Positions 8,043 through 17,339 of a stretch of DNA of 39,362 nt are shown here, one piece after another. Both the position numbers and the translations under genes were made by a program. Origin of the DNA: Candidatus Hydrogenedentota bacterium (lineage in GTDB: Bacteria; Hydrogenedentota; Hydrogenedentia; Hydrogenedentales; CAITNO01); assembly GCA_018056705.1 (NCBI GenBank), contig JAGPFE010000030.1, positions 1 to 39,362 on the forward strand, given 5' to 3'. Each line of letters starts with the position of its first letter. Position 1 is the first letter of the stretch. A model generated the notes under the pieces. That model was not told the origin of the DNA, did no database searches, and saw only the letters and a list, made by a program, of their open reading frames with translations.

Positions 8043-9478
8043 CTTTTCTCCGGTGCCGCCGCAACGGATGGCGCGAAAAATCCGGGCACGTAAGCCCTGT
8101 TGGCTTCCAGGTATTCGTTGAGTAGCGTGACGGCCACGTCCAGATCGTCGACCATGGGATCCAGCGCGAGGGCCTGCAGCGCGAGCGACCGGTCACCGGA
8201 CACGGCGGCGTCCACGGCCAGGTGGGTGATGGTGATCTGGCGACGGATCATTTCGGCCACGGGCTCGGGCAGGGCGCCCACGGCGACGGGTTTCGGTCCC
8301 CCGGCGTCCACCCAGGCCGGGGTTTCCACCACCGCCCCGGCAGGCAGGTTCGCGATCTGCCCGCTGTTCGGCAGGTTCAGCGCCAGTTCATAGACCGGGG
8401 GGCCGCCTGCCATGGCCGCGATTACTTTTTCCGCGCGTTCCGAGTGGATTGATGCCAGGGCATCCACGGGGGCGCGGCCCGAGGCCATGTCCGCGATGCG
8501 GGCCCACATGCCGTCCCGGTCGGTAACCACGCCGTCCAGCGGATACATCTGTATATCGAATCGTTCCCATGTTTTCCGTTGCGTGTTGTGGGTATAAGGC
8601 AGGTACTCGACGAGATGACAATCTCCCGGCACGGGAAACAGCCTGAATGTACGGGCCACGGCACGGGTAAAGGGCTCAAACCCCGGATCCCCGCTATCCA
8701 GCCGTTGCCACAGCAACGGGTACAGGTCTCGACCGGTGTGTTTTTCCCGGATATCGAGCATCCAGGTGAAATGATTGGTTCCGGCTGCCGTGACCGCGAC
8801 CCGTTCCATGACGGCGTCGGCAATGATTTTTTCGAGTTTCAGGGCCCGCCGATTCCGCCAGACGAACCGGTATCCTTCCGGAACCAGCGTATTCAATCCC
8901 AGTTCCTCGGCCAGCAGGACCCCCAGCATCATGTGACCGAAACTGATCTGGTGGCAGATGCCTATGGTCTTCACCCGGGTATGGCGCGTCGCGGCGGAAC
9001 AGATCCGGGCCATGGGATTGGTGAAATTCAACAGCCAGGCGTCGGGACAAAGCCGCTCGATGTCCCGGAAGATATCCATGACGATGGCGATATTCCGGGC
9101 GGCATGGATGAAGGCGGCGGGACCGCCATTTTCCGCGTAATGCATGATGCCGTGTCGGAGGGCAATTTCCTGGTCGGACTGCCAGCACTTTTCACGGTCA
9201 ATGGCAATAGACAGGATGACAAAATCGGCATCCGCCAGCAGTTCGGTCCGGTCAGTGGACGCCTGAATCCGCAGGCCGGTGTCCCACTCCCGGTTCAGCC
9301 GGTTAGCCAGCGATTCAATCAGGCGTAGCCCTTCCGGGTTAATGTCCACCAGTCCCAGCGTGGATCCGCGCAGCGATTCTTCCCGCATCAGCGCGCCGAG
9401 CACACTCAGCCCGAAAGACGCGCTTCCCGCGCCGATAACCACGATTTTCGGCCTTTTCCGCGCAAAATCCCGTGTCAT
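8039..9478 (-). CDS. Glycoside hydrolase family 4 (alpha-galactosidase/glucosidase/glucuronidase type)
   Basis: 479-residue NAD+- and metal-dependent glycosidase of the GH4 family, which cleaves by a transient C3 oxidation rather than by acid/base catalysis. Visible are the dinucleotide loop VVIGAGSASFGLS, VDINPEGL, MHYAENGGPAAF, LLNFTNPMARIC, the metal-binding pair Cys175-His176 in GICHQISFG, and His236 in AGTNHFTWML. The second metal-site region and AAIHS-like segment (ALASIHSERAEKVIAA) are present. No signal peptide is visible, so it acts in the cytoplasm, probably on imported disaccharides or uronides. The substrate is not fixed by sequence. GGGAG precedes the ATG, and the gene lies between two tRNA genes that appear to have their own promoters. 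Confidence 0.9.
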   Translation of the reverse strand: MTRDFARKRPKIVVIGAGSASFGLSVLGALMREESLRGSTLGLVDINPEGLRLIESLANRLNREWDTGLRIQASTDRTELLADADFVILSIAIDREKCWQSDQEIALRHGIMHYAENGGPAAFIHAARNIAIVMDIFRDIERLCPDAWLLNFTNPMARICSAATRHTRVKTIGICHQISFGHMMLGVLLAEELGLNTLVPEGYRFVWRNRRALKLEKIIADAVMERVAVTAAGTNHFTWMLDIREKHTGRDLYPLLWQRLDSGDPGFEPFTRAVARTFRLFPVPGDCHLVEYLPYTHNTQRKTWERFDIQMYPLDGVVTDRDGMWARIADMASGRAPVDALASIHSERAEKVIAAMAGGPPVYELALNLPNSGQIANLPAGAVVETPAWVDAGGPKPVAVGALPEPVAEMIRRQITITHLAVDAAVSGDRSLALQALALDPMVDDLDVAVTLLNEYLEANRAYVPGFFAPSVAAAPEKS

Positions 9479-9602
9479 GAAAATACTCCCGAGGTTGCAA
9501 GACGCTTGTTTGGCGATGAGTATACCCGAGGGGGCACAGGTCCGGGAAAAACGGATGCCTCTTCGAATGGACCCGGAAAGGATGGCAGGCAGGAAAGAAA
9601 AA

Positions 9603-9680
9603 TGGTCGGGGTGAGTGGATTTGAACCACCGGCCTCTTCGTCCCGAACGAAGCGCGCTAACCGGGCTGCGCTACACCCCG
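9603..9680 (-). tRNA. tRNA-Pro (anticodon CGG)
   Basis: Cloverleaf on the minus strand. The acceptor is CGGGGTG / CACCCCG with discriminator A and encoded CCA (9603-9605). The D-arm is AGCGCAGCCCGGTTAGCGC, the anticodon stem CTTCG / CGAAG encloses TTCGGGA, and the T-loop GGTTCAAATCC is normal. The first base C fits bacterial prolyl tRNAs. It reads CCG. Confidence 0.95.
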
Positions 9681-9693
9681 ACCGGCCACGGTA

Positions 9694-9723
9694 ATCTTAT
9701 CCTATTCCAGGCTTCCGGCGCAA
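9694..9723 (-). promoter_or_regulatory. Possible promoter of tRNA-Pro
   Basis: On the minus strand TTGCGC (-35), 18 bp, TAAGAT (-10), 13 bp before the tRNA 5' end. Each box matches consensus at four positions, so support is moderate. The position mirrors the tRNA-Leu promoter. Confidence 0.35.
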
Positions 9724-9727
9724 ATCA

Positions 9728-11890
9728 TTACGCGTCCTGTCCCGGTCGGGATAGGGCGCATTTCCGTTTCCCGAACCCATACAAGGCCGCGACCGCGCAA
9801 AGAAGGATCAGCAGCCCGGCGAGATACCCGGAGCGAAGTGGCAAGGGCGCGCCTATTTCCAGGATGTCCGAACGGGTCACCGTGGCGGTATTCCCTGCTT
9901 CGTCGGTCATTACCACGGTGATGGTTACGCCGCCGGCGGGCATGGTTTCGGGAACAGTCCACTGGTAGACAAGATCGGTATCGGCCTTGCCCGGGGAGAC
10001 CAGGACGGCCGGCCAGGTTTCCACGGTTACGGTGGGCGGATCCGCCAGCGGTTCGGAAGCGGTCAGGTTGAAAGTCACCCTGTCCCCGGGACGGGCCAGG
10101 GCCGGGATGGCGGAAAGGGACACGATCGACGGGGGCGTGGCGTCGACCGTCAGCACGTCGTTGAATTGGGCCTCCCCGGGATTTTCAGCCTGGTCCAGGG
10201 CGGTCGCGCGAGCGCTCAACGGTCCTTCCGGGGCGGAGACATCCACGGAGACGGCATAATGCCAGGTCTGTCCGTCTCCGGATGTCAGGACAACGCCCGC
10301 ATGATCCATGGTAACTTCCGGGGCATCCAGCAGGGGTTCGGAGGCCAAAACGACAAGGTTGGCCGGGTCTCCGGGTCGCACGCGGGCGGGGGTTACGGAA
10401 TTCAGGGTAAGGACCGGCGCGGTGACGTCTGGAGCCGGAGCCCCATTGTAATAAGTATCCGGAATTACCCGGAGTCCGGAGCATAGCAGGAGTCCACCGA
10501 CGGATGCCTGCACGAAAAAGCCGGTCCACCCCTGGGCTGGCTGGGGAACGCTGGCCACGTACACGCCATCACCGTCGGGATCTGTCAGGGTCGTGGAGGA
10601 CCAGATGGCGCCAACGTTCTGTAACCGGAAATCCCGGTGGTTGGGGTTGTGAGCCTGCCAGAGCAGAACTTCATCCGGGGTGGTTCCGGGTTGTACCCGG
10701 ATGGATCCGTCCGGCTCAAAGGTCCAGTGAAAGGCCGGAAACGTGACGCCACTTCCGGGAATGAAGGCCCGTAAGAAGCCAACGAGATTCAGTACAACGT
10801 CCAGGTTGCTCAGGTCAATGTTGAGGCTGTGGTCCGTGTTTGGCAGATACATCACGTATTTCGGTTCGGGGAGGTAATCCCAGTAGAACTTGATGCCGTC
10901 GGGAAGAAAAAACTGGTCTCCTGTGCTGTTGATGATCATTTTCGGCATGGTTAATCGATCCCGGTAGGTGAAGGGATCCACGATCGCGGCCAGTTCCCGT
11001 CCGGCTGGCGTGTCCAGTCGGTCAAATATGCCAAAGCCCGTGTAATCATGGACGGCGGTGGAATATCCCCCGTACATGTTGTACGTGGTGCTATCCGGTG
11101 GATAGGAAGAATAGGCGTTTTTATGATGGGGCATCTGCTTGCGCATGTTGAGAATGTCGATGACGATAGGCACGGCGCCTACCACGCGGGGATCCACGGC
11201 CGCGGTCAGCCAGGTGGTCCAGCCGCGCTTGGATGCGCCTCCGACGATGAAACGGTCGATGGTCTTCCCCGCGTGCTGGGCAGCGGCGGCGGTAATGGTG
11301 TCCATGGCCCGTACGGACGCTTTGACCATCGGCAGCAGGGCGGGCCACTCCGGGTCGGGGGTGCCGGCTTCGTGGCGGTACAGAAACTTGTCAAAAGTGT
11401 AAGAAATGATAGCGTCTTCCGACCGGTTGATACTTTCGTCGGAGAAACGCAGGGGTTGATTCGGAATGAACTGGAGGTAGGCCAGGCAACATCCTAGAAT
11501 GTTCGCCGCGAACGCGAAGTCACTGACGTTCGATGGGGTTCCCCAGGTTCCCGACAGGCTGCCGCCGTCGATAATAAGCAGGCACAGGTTCGGGGTAGGG
11601 GTATTGGGTACACAGAACTGCACCCAATGGTTCCACTGGGTCCGGTTGACTTCGCTGGCTGAGCGCCAGGTCTGGGAAGTCATCCGAAGGGTATAGAGGG
11701 TACCCAGGGCTGGGCCTCCCCCACCCAGGCCGTAATACGGCTGGGTCTGATACAGGCTCCATGAGTACGACGGGTCCGGTTTTTCCACGTATTCGTCCAG
11801 GGCGGTCCGGACCGCGAACGCGCCGCATGGCAGAAGCAACACCAGGGACACGACAAAAAACTTCAGGGGGCCACTTACGCGTTTTTGCAT
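9728..11890 (-). CDS. PhoPQ-activated pathogenicity-related (AprA-like) secreted protein with Ig-like domains and C-terminal membrane anchor
   Basis: 720-residue exported protein. The signal peptide is MQKRVSGPLKFFVVSLVLLL ending GAFAV. Residues about 28-390 match the PhoPQ-related family (PF10142), an alpha/beta-hydrolase-like fold. It shows VGGASKRGWTTWLTAAVDPRV with a nucleophile-elbow Ser220, INSTGDQFFLPDG (candidate Asp) and YLPNTDHSL (candidate His). Two Ig-like beta domains follow, each with a PxRxRPGD and SEPL.DxPxVTV pattern (about 490-580 and 580-675). The C-terminus is a hydrophobic helix (YLAGLLILLCAVAALYGF) followed by GKRKC and a basic tail, a layout like C-terminal anchors or sorting tails. 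The family's enzymatic function is not settled. AAAGGGATGG precedes the ATG. Confidence 0.85.
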   Translation of the reverse strand: MQKRVSGPLKFFVVSLVLLLPCGAFAVRTALDEYVEKPDPSYSWSLYQTQPYYGLGGGGPALGTLYTLRMTSQTWRSASEVNRTQWNHWVQFCVPNTPTPNLCLLIIDGGSLSGTWGTPSNVSDFAFAANILGCCLAYLQFIPNQPLRFSDESINRSEDAIISYTFDKFLYRHEAGTPDPEWPALLPMVKASVRAMDTITAAAAQHAGKTIDRFIVGGASKRGWTTWLTAAVDPRVVGAVPIVIDILNMRKQMPHHKNAYSSYPPDSTTYNMYGGYSTAVHDYTGFGIFDRLDTPAGRELAAIVDPFTYRDRLTMPKMIINSTGDQFFLPDGIKFYWDYLPEPKYVMYLPNTDHSLNIDLSNLDVVLNLVGFLRAFIPGSGVTFPAFHWTFEPDGSIRVQPGTTPDEVLLWQAHNPNHRDFRLQNVGAIWSSTTLTDPDGDGVYVASVPQPAQGWTGFFVQASVGGLLLCSGLRVIPDTYYNGAPAPDVTAPVLTLNSVTPARVRPGDPANLVVLASEPLLDAPEVTMDHAGVVLTSGDGQTWHYAVSVDVSAPEGPLSARATALDQAENPGEAQFNDVLTVDATPPSIVSLSAIPALARPGDRVTFNLTASEPLADPPTVTVETWPAVLVSPGKADTDLVYQWTVPETMPAGGVTITVVMTDEAGNTATVTRSDILEIGAPLPLRSGYLAGLLILLCAVAALYGFGKRKCALSRPGQDA

Positions 11891-12019
11891 GAGTCCATCC
11901 CTTTCGCGGACCGGAAATCCTTTTGGACAGATAAACCTATAAGTAGAAAACCGTTCGCCCGGCCGGGTTCCCTGGGAAAACCCACCAATAAAACTACCTC
12001 CCCAGGATGCTTTTCCTAT

Positions 12020-12050
12020 AGACTGAAACCGTTTGAAATGGTTACAGTCT
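12020..12050. promoter_or_regulatory. Inverted repeat upstream of the ThuA gene
   Basis: AGACTGAAACC and GGTTACAGTCT form an 11-bp inverted repeat with a single central mismatch and a 9-nt loop. It ends 34 bp before the ThuA start codon, in the divergent region between the PhoPQ-related and ThuA genes. No T-run follows, so it is unlikely to be a terminator. It could be an operator or a 5' UTR hairpin. Confidence 0.5.
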
Positions 12051-12084
12051 GACCTTTAAACATCAACCAGAGGAGATCAGGACC

Positions 12085-12942
12085 ATGCTGGCCAGAGTAT
12101 TCGTGATGTCCATGGCATTGGCGTTCGCTTGCGGTGGGTACGCCGAAAACACGAAACCGCTGCGGATCCTGTTTCTGAGCAAGTCGTCCGGGTTCGAACA
12201 CAGCGTGATCAAGCGGGAAAACGGTCAGCCCAGCCTTGTGGACCGCGTGCTGACGACGCTGGCCCCGAAAATAAATGCCGAGGTCGTGTGCACGAAGGAC
12301 GCGGACATGTTCACGCCGGAAGGACTGAAAGACTTCGACGTGATCATCTTCTACACCACCGGGGACCTGACTCAGCCCAGTAGCGACGGCGGCAAGCCCA
12401 TGCCCCCGAACGGGCAACAGGTTCTGCTGGATTGGATCAAGGCGGGAGGCGGCTTCGTGGGATACCATTCCGCCAGTGATTCCTTCCACAGTGACGCGTC
12501 CGGGGTGACACCTTACGTGGACATGATCGGCGGCGAGTTCGAAACGCATGGCAAGCAATTCAAGGGCAAACTGCGGGTCGCCAGCCCGGGACACCCCGCT
12601 ATCGCCAGCCTGCCGGATGGCTATGAACTGTGGGACGAGTGGTACATCAACAAGAACCTGAACAAGGACGCCATGCACGTGCTGGCTATCCTCGAACTGG
12701 GCAAGGAACGGGAACGTCAGCCGGACAAGTACAACGTGCCGGATTACCCGATCATCTGGTGTCGCGAGTATGGGAAAGGCCGGGTGTTGTACAATGGCCT
12801 TGGCCATCGTGAAGACGTGTGGGAATCCGAGATATTCCAGAAACTGGTAATAGATAATATCCTCTGGGCTGCTGGCAAAGGGGAAACCATGGCGGAACCG
12901 AACTATCAAAAGGTGGTTCCCTCGGAAATCCCTACCAAATAA
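12085..12942 (+). CDS. ThuA-like domain protein, exported
   Basis: 285-residue ThuA/trehalose-utilisation-like protein (class I glutamine amidotransferase-like fold). The signal peptide is MLARVFVMSMALAFACGGYA. Family marks: ILFLSKSSGFEHSVI, LKDFDVIIFYTTGDL, LLDWIKAGGGFVGYHSASDSF, PYVDMIGGEFETHGKQF, HPAIASLPDGYELWDEWY and GKGRVLYNGLGHREDVW. ThuA proteins cluster with sugar-catabolic genes in Planctomycetes and rhizobia; one studied member supports trehalose/maltitol-type catabolism, but the reaction of the secreted versions is not established. The start follows AGGAGATCAGGACC, a good SD. It is a single-gene unit, closed by the terminator at 12974-12999, and divergent from the PhoPQ-related gene. 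Confidence 0.9.
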   Translation: MLARVFVMSMALAFACGGYAENTKPLRILFLSKSSGFEHSVIKRENGQPSLVDRVLTTLAPKINAEVVCTKDADMFTPEGLKDFDVIIFYTTGDLTQPSSDGGKPMPPNGQQVLLDWIKAGGGFVGYHSASDSFHSDASGVTPYVDMIGGEFETHGKQFKGKLRVASPGHPAIASLPDGYELWDEWYINKNLNKDAMHVLAILELGKERERQPDKYNVPDYPIIWCREYGKGRVLYNGLGHREDVWESEIFQKLVIDNILWAAGKGETMAEPNYQKVVPSEIPTK

Positions 12943-12973
12943 CCCCCGGTGCCTTTGATCAGGTGATTTCGTG

Positions 12974-14177
<1,204 letters not shown>

Positions 14178-14183
14178 CACCAG

Positions 14184-14549
14184 ATGCTGGAAAACACGGT
14201 AATGAGATTGTTTATCACGGCCCAGACAGCGGCCCAGGGTGCCGCCCCGTCCCCGGGTGGCGGCGGCCCACAGTTGAACAGCCTGCTGTTCATGGTTGTC
14301 GCCATGTTCGGGATCATGTATTTTTTCATGATCCGTCCCCAGCAGAAACGGGAAAGGGAACGGCGGGAGATGCTGGCGGGGCTTTCCAAGGGCGACAAGG
14401 TGGTGACCAGCGGCGGCATCTGTGGCACCGTGGTGGGGCTTAGCGAAGACCGGGTGGTTCTGAAGGTCTCGGATAACGTCACGATTGAGTTTCTCCGGGG
14501 GGCTGTGGCCCAGGTGTTGAGCCGGGAAAAGGATGGGAAAAAGGACTGA
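14184..14549 (+). CDS. yajC: Preprotein translocase subunit YajC
   Basis: 121-residue single-pass inner-membrane protein associated with SecDF. One transmembrane helix is visible (LLFMVVAMFGIMYFFMI) followed by RPQQKRERERREMLAGLSKGDKVVTSGGICGTV, the family signature. The N-terminal extension before the helix (Gly/Pro/Ala-rich, about 30 residues) is longer than in E. coli. The start at 14184 has GGAGTG 7-8 bases upstream; ATG 14202 is an alternative. It begins 6 bp after the tgt stop, so it is co-transcribed. Confidence 0.95.
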   Translation: MLENTVMRLFITAQTAAQGAAPSPGGGGPQLNSLLFMVVAMFGIMYFFMIRPQQKRERERREMLAGLSKGDKVVTSGGICGTVVGLSEDRVVLKVSDNVTIEFLRGAVAQVLSREKDGKKD

Positions 14550-14601
14550 ACGTTTATAACGCGGGCGCCGGCGCCAGGCCGGGCAGGCATTGGAGTTTCT
14601 C

Positions 14602-17280
14602 ATGAACAGGAATATTCAGCGGACGATTATCATCTGGATCGCGTTGCTCGTGGCGTTCTACTACGTGTATCCCACCGTGGGATGGATGTTGCTGTCCGAA
14701 TCGGCGCGCCAGGAACGCCTGGAGCGGTGGAAGCAGGAAGACGACCAGCTGGCCCGGGAACACGCTGGCTACTGGACCCGGCAGTTAGCGTCGTGGAAAC
14801 GCTGGCTGGAGTGTGATCGCAGCAAGGTGATCAACCTCGGCCTCGACCTGCAGGGCGGCATTCACATGGTGGTGGGGTTCGATATCCGCGACCTGCCTGA
14901 AGAGCGCCTCAAGCAGTATCGGGATTCCGGATATTCCGACGCGGACATCGAGCGGGAAATCCAGCAGATCGTGCTCGAACGCGTCACCACGCGCATCAAC
15001 GAGTTTGAAGCCAAGGAACCGATCATTCAGACCCTGGGAACCAACCAGATTCAGATCCAGTTACCTGGTGAAAAGGACGTGCAGCGCGCGAAAAGCCTGA
15101 TTACCCGCATGGCCCAGTTGAATTTCCACATCGTGGCTGGCCCGGACCAGGCGACCCCGGTGTTCAAGAAGATCCGGGACGCGTTTCCCGAGGACTTCGT
15201 ACCCTTCGTGAAGATGTCGCAGTTGCGTAGCGATACCCTGACCGTTTCCATGGAAAATTACGAACGGGTCAAGAGCGTTATCGAACGGGCAATGGCGGCC
15301 AACATCATTCCGCCGGAAAAGATGGTCGCCTTCAGCCAGCGCCCCAAGCCCTACGAAAAGCAGGAATACCAGTTGTACGTGCTCGACCGTCAGCCCATCG
15401 CCAGCGGTGAGGGACTTGTACGGGCCCACGCGATGCCGGACCAGTCCAACCCGGGCAAGTGGATGATCCTGTTTGAGTTCAACGCCGCCTCGAGCGCGCA
15501 TTTCGCCGAAGTAACCGGCAACAATGTGGGGAACGCCATGGCTATCGTGCTGGATGGCGTGGTGGTGTCCGCTCCGACCATCCAAGAACGGATTTCCGGG
15601 GGCCGCGGCCAGATTACCGGAAATTTCGATGCGGAAGAAGCGAAAGACCTCGCCACCTGCCTGAATTCCGGGTCCATGGATGTTCCCCTGCGCGAGGAAT
15701 TCACTCGCACGGTCAGTGCGTCGCTGGGCCGGGAAGCGATCCGCAAGGGCGTGCTTTCCTCCCTGTGCAGTTTGCTGATCGTGGCGGCGTTCATGATGGT
15801 GTATTACACTTGGGCCGGCGTGCTCGCTGTGGTCGGCCTTGCCGTGAACGCTCTCTTCATCATCGCCGCCATGGCCTACTTCAATCTTACGCTTACCCTG
15901 CCGGGTATCGCGGGTCTCGTGTTGACCATCGGTATGGCGGTGGACGCCAACGTGCTGATTTACGAGCGTATCCGCGAAGAACTGAAACTAGGACACACGC
16001 TGGCTTCTTCGATTGAAAACGGATTTCGCCGCGCGGCGGCAACCATTCTTGACGCCAATATTACAACCCTTATCGCGGCGGCCGTGTTGTTGCAGTTTGG
16101 CACGGGACCGATCAAGGGATTTGCCGTAACACTGAGCATCGGCGTGTGCACCACGCTGTTTGTCGCCCTTGTGGTGACCAGGGCGATGTTCGACTTTGTG
16201 ATGAACAAGCGGATGTTCCGGACCCTGCGCATGTTGCAGGCCATTCCCTCCAATCCGGGGATTTCTTTCATGGAGTGGCGGCGTCCGGTGATCAGCGTGT
16301 CGGTACTGGTGATACTGGTGGGAATGGGATGGTTCGCGTATCGCGGCATGGATAATTTTGGCGTGGACTTCCAGCAAGGAACCAATCTGGTGTTATGGAT
16401 TGATAATCCCGAGCCTGTTTCCGCGGACGCGGTCCGGCAGGCATTGAACGACGCCGGCTTCAACGGTCCTGTCGTGCAGGAAACGCAGGATGAACAGCAC
16501 GCGATGAATCTGTTCAACATCCGCGTGGGAGATGTAACCCGTCAGCGCGAGGCTAATGAGGCCGCGGACGCGAAATCGTCTGCTGAATTGGCCACGGTGG
16601 CGGATCGTATTCGAACGGTTCTTACCAGCCTGCAGGTGGAGAAATCCATTGACAAGGTCGTGGTGGAAGACGAACAGACCGTAGGACCGGCCGTTGGCGC
16701 CCAGTTACGGTGGGATGCCCTCCTTTCGATGTTCTGGTCATTCGTGTTCGTGATCATTTATCTGTGGGTCCGGTTCGAGCTGCGGTTCTCCCTGGGCGCG
16801 GTGGTCGCCACCCTGCACGACATGCTTATTACCATGGGGATCTTCTCTCTCCTTGGCTGGGAGATTTCCATGGGTGTGATCGCCGCCCTGCTCACTATCC
16901 TGGGGTATTCGCTGAACGACACGATTGTCGTGTTCGACCGGATCCGCGAAGAAATGCAGTTGTCCCGCGGCAAGGGCGTGAAACTGATCGACCTCATGAA
17001 CAAGGCGATCAATGTCACCCTCAGCCGGACAATCCTGACCTCTCTCACGACGCTTTTTGTGACGGTGGTGCTGCTGATTTTCGGCGGTGACTCCCTGTTC
17101 GATTTCGCCCTCGTGCTGACCATCGGTATCGTGGTGGGCACCTACTCGTCTATTTTCATTGCTTCGCCGGTTGTGCTGATGATGGAGAACATCCGCGTGG
17201 CCGCCCGGGAAGCCAGGCAGGAGAATGCCGGCGGCCGTCGGATCAAGGCGGAACCGGGTACCGGAAAAGCCCGGGCATGA
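14602..17280 (+). CDS. secDF: SecD-SecF fusion (protein-export membrane protein SecDF)
   Basis: 892-residue single-chain SecDF, using the proton-motive force to pull exported proteins through SecYEG. The SecD half has an N-terminal helix, LNLGLDLQGG (core residues 79-86), a large periplasmic region, then a bundle with DANVLIYERIREEL. The SecF half starts near residue 560 with a helix and NFGVDFQQG at 587-593, then SLNDTIVVFDRIREEMQ. Both halves keep the RIREE motif. The usual SecF DFxGG is DFQQG here. The open frame reaches a TTG at 14590, but ATG 14602 has GGAG 8 bases upstream and is preferred. Fused SecDF occurs in Bacillus and several other phyla. It lies 52 bp after yajC. Confidence 0.95.
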   Translation: MNRNIQRTIIIWIALLVAFYYVYPTVGWMLLSESARQERLERWKQEDDQLAREHAGYWTRQLASWKRWLECDRSKVINLGLDLQGGIHMVVGFDIRDLPEERLKQYRDSGYSDADIEREIQQIVLERVTTRINEFEAKEPIIQTLGTNQIQIQLPGEKDVQRAKSLITRMAQLNFHIVAGPDQATPVFKKIRDAFPEDFVPFVKMSQLRSDTLTVSMENYERVKSVIERAMAANIIPPEKMVAFSQRPKPYEKQEYQLYVLDRQPIASGEGLVRAHAMPDQSNPGKWMILFEFNAASSAHFAEVTGNNVGNAMAIVLDGVVVSAPTIQERISGGRGQITGNFDAEEAKDLATCLNSGSMDVPLREEFTRTVSASLGREAIRKGVLSSLCSLLIVAAFMMVYYTWAGVLAVVGLAVNALFIIAAMAYFNLTLTLPGIAGLVLTIGMAVDANVLIYERIREELKLGHTLASSIENGFRRAAATILDANITTLIAAAVLLQFGTGPIKGFAVTLSIGVCTTLFVALVVTRAMFDFVMNKRMFRTLRMLQAIPSNPGISFMEWRRPVISVSVLVILVGMGWFAYRGMDNFGVDFQQGTNLVLWIDNPEPVSADAVRQALNDAGFNGPVVQETQDEQHAMNLFNIRVGDVTRQREANEAADAKSSAELATVADRIRTVLTSLQVEKSIDKVVVEDEQTVGPAVGAQLRWDALLSMFWSFVFVIIYLWVRFELRFSLGAVVATLHDMLITMGIFSLLGWEISMGVIAALLTILGYSLNDTIVVFDRIREEMQLSRGKGVKLIDLMNKAINVTLSRTILTSLTTLFVTVVLLIFGGDSLFDFALVLTIGIVVGTYSSIFIASPVVLMMENIRVAAREARQENAGGRRIKAEPGTGKARA

Positions 17281-17339
17281 CGGGCCTAACATGGTTTCCG
17301 TCGCGCGCGACGGGGAACGCGAGGTGACACGATCGACTC

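Noticed and set aside
9519..9524. TATACT box upstream of the GH4 gene
   Set aside because: A good -10 on the minus strand, but I see no matching -35 at proper spacing.
12016..12909. 297-codon minus-strand open frame
   Set aside because: Shadow of the ThuA gene; ThuA has a signal peptide, SD and family motifs, this frame has none.
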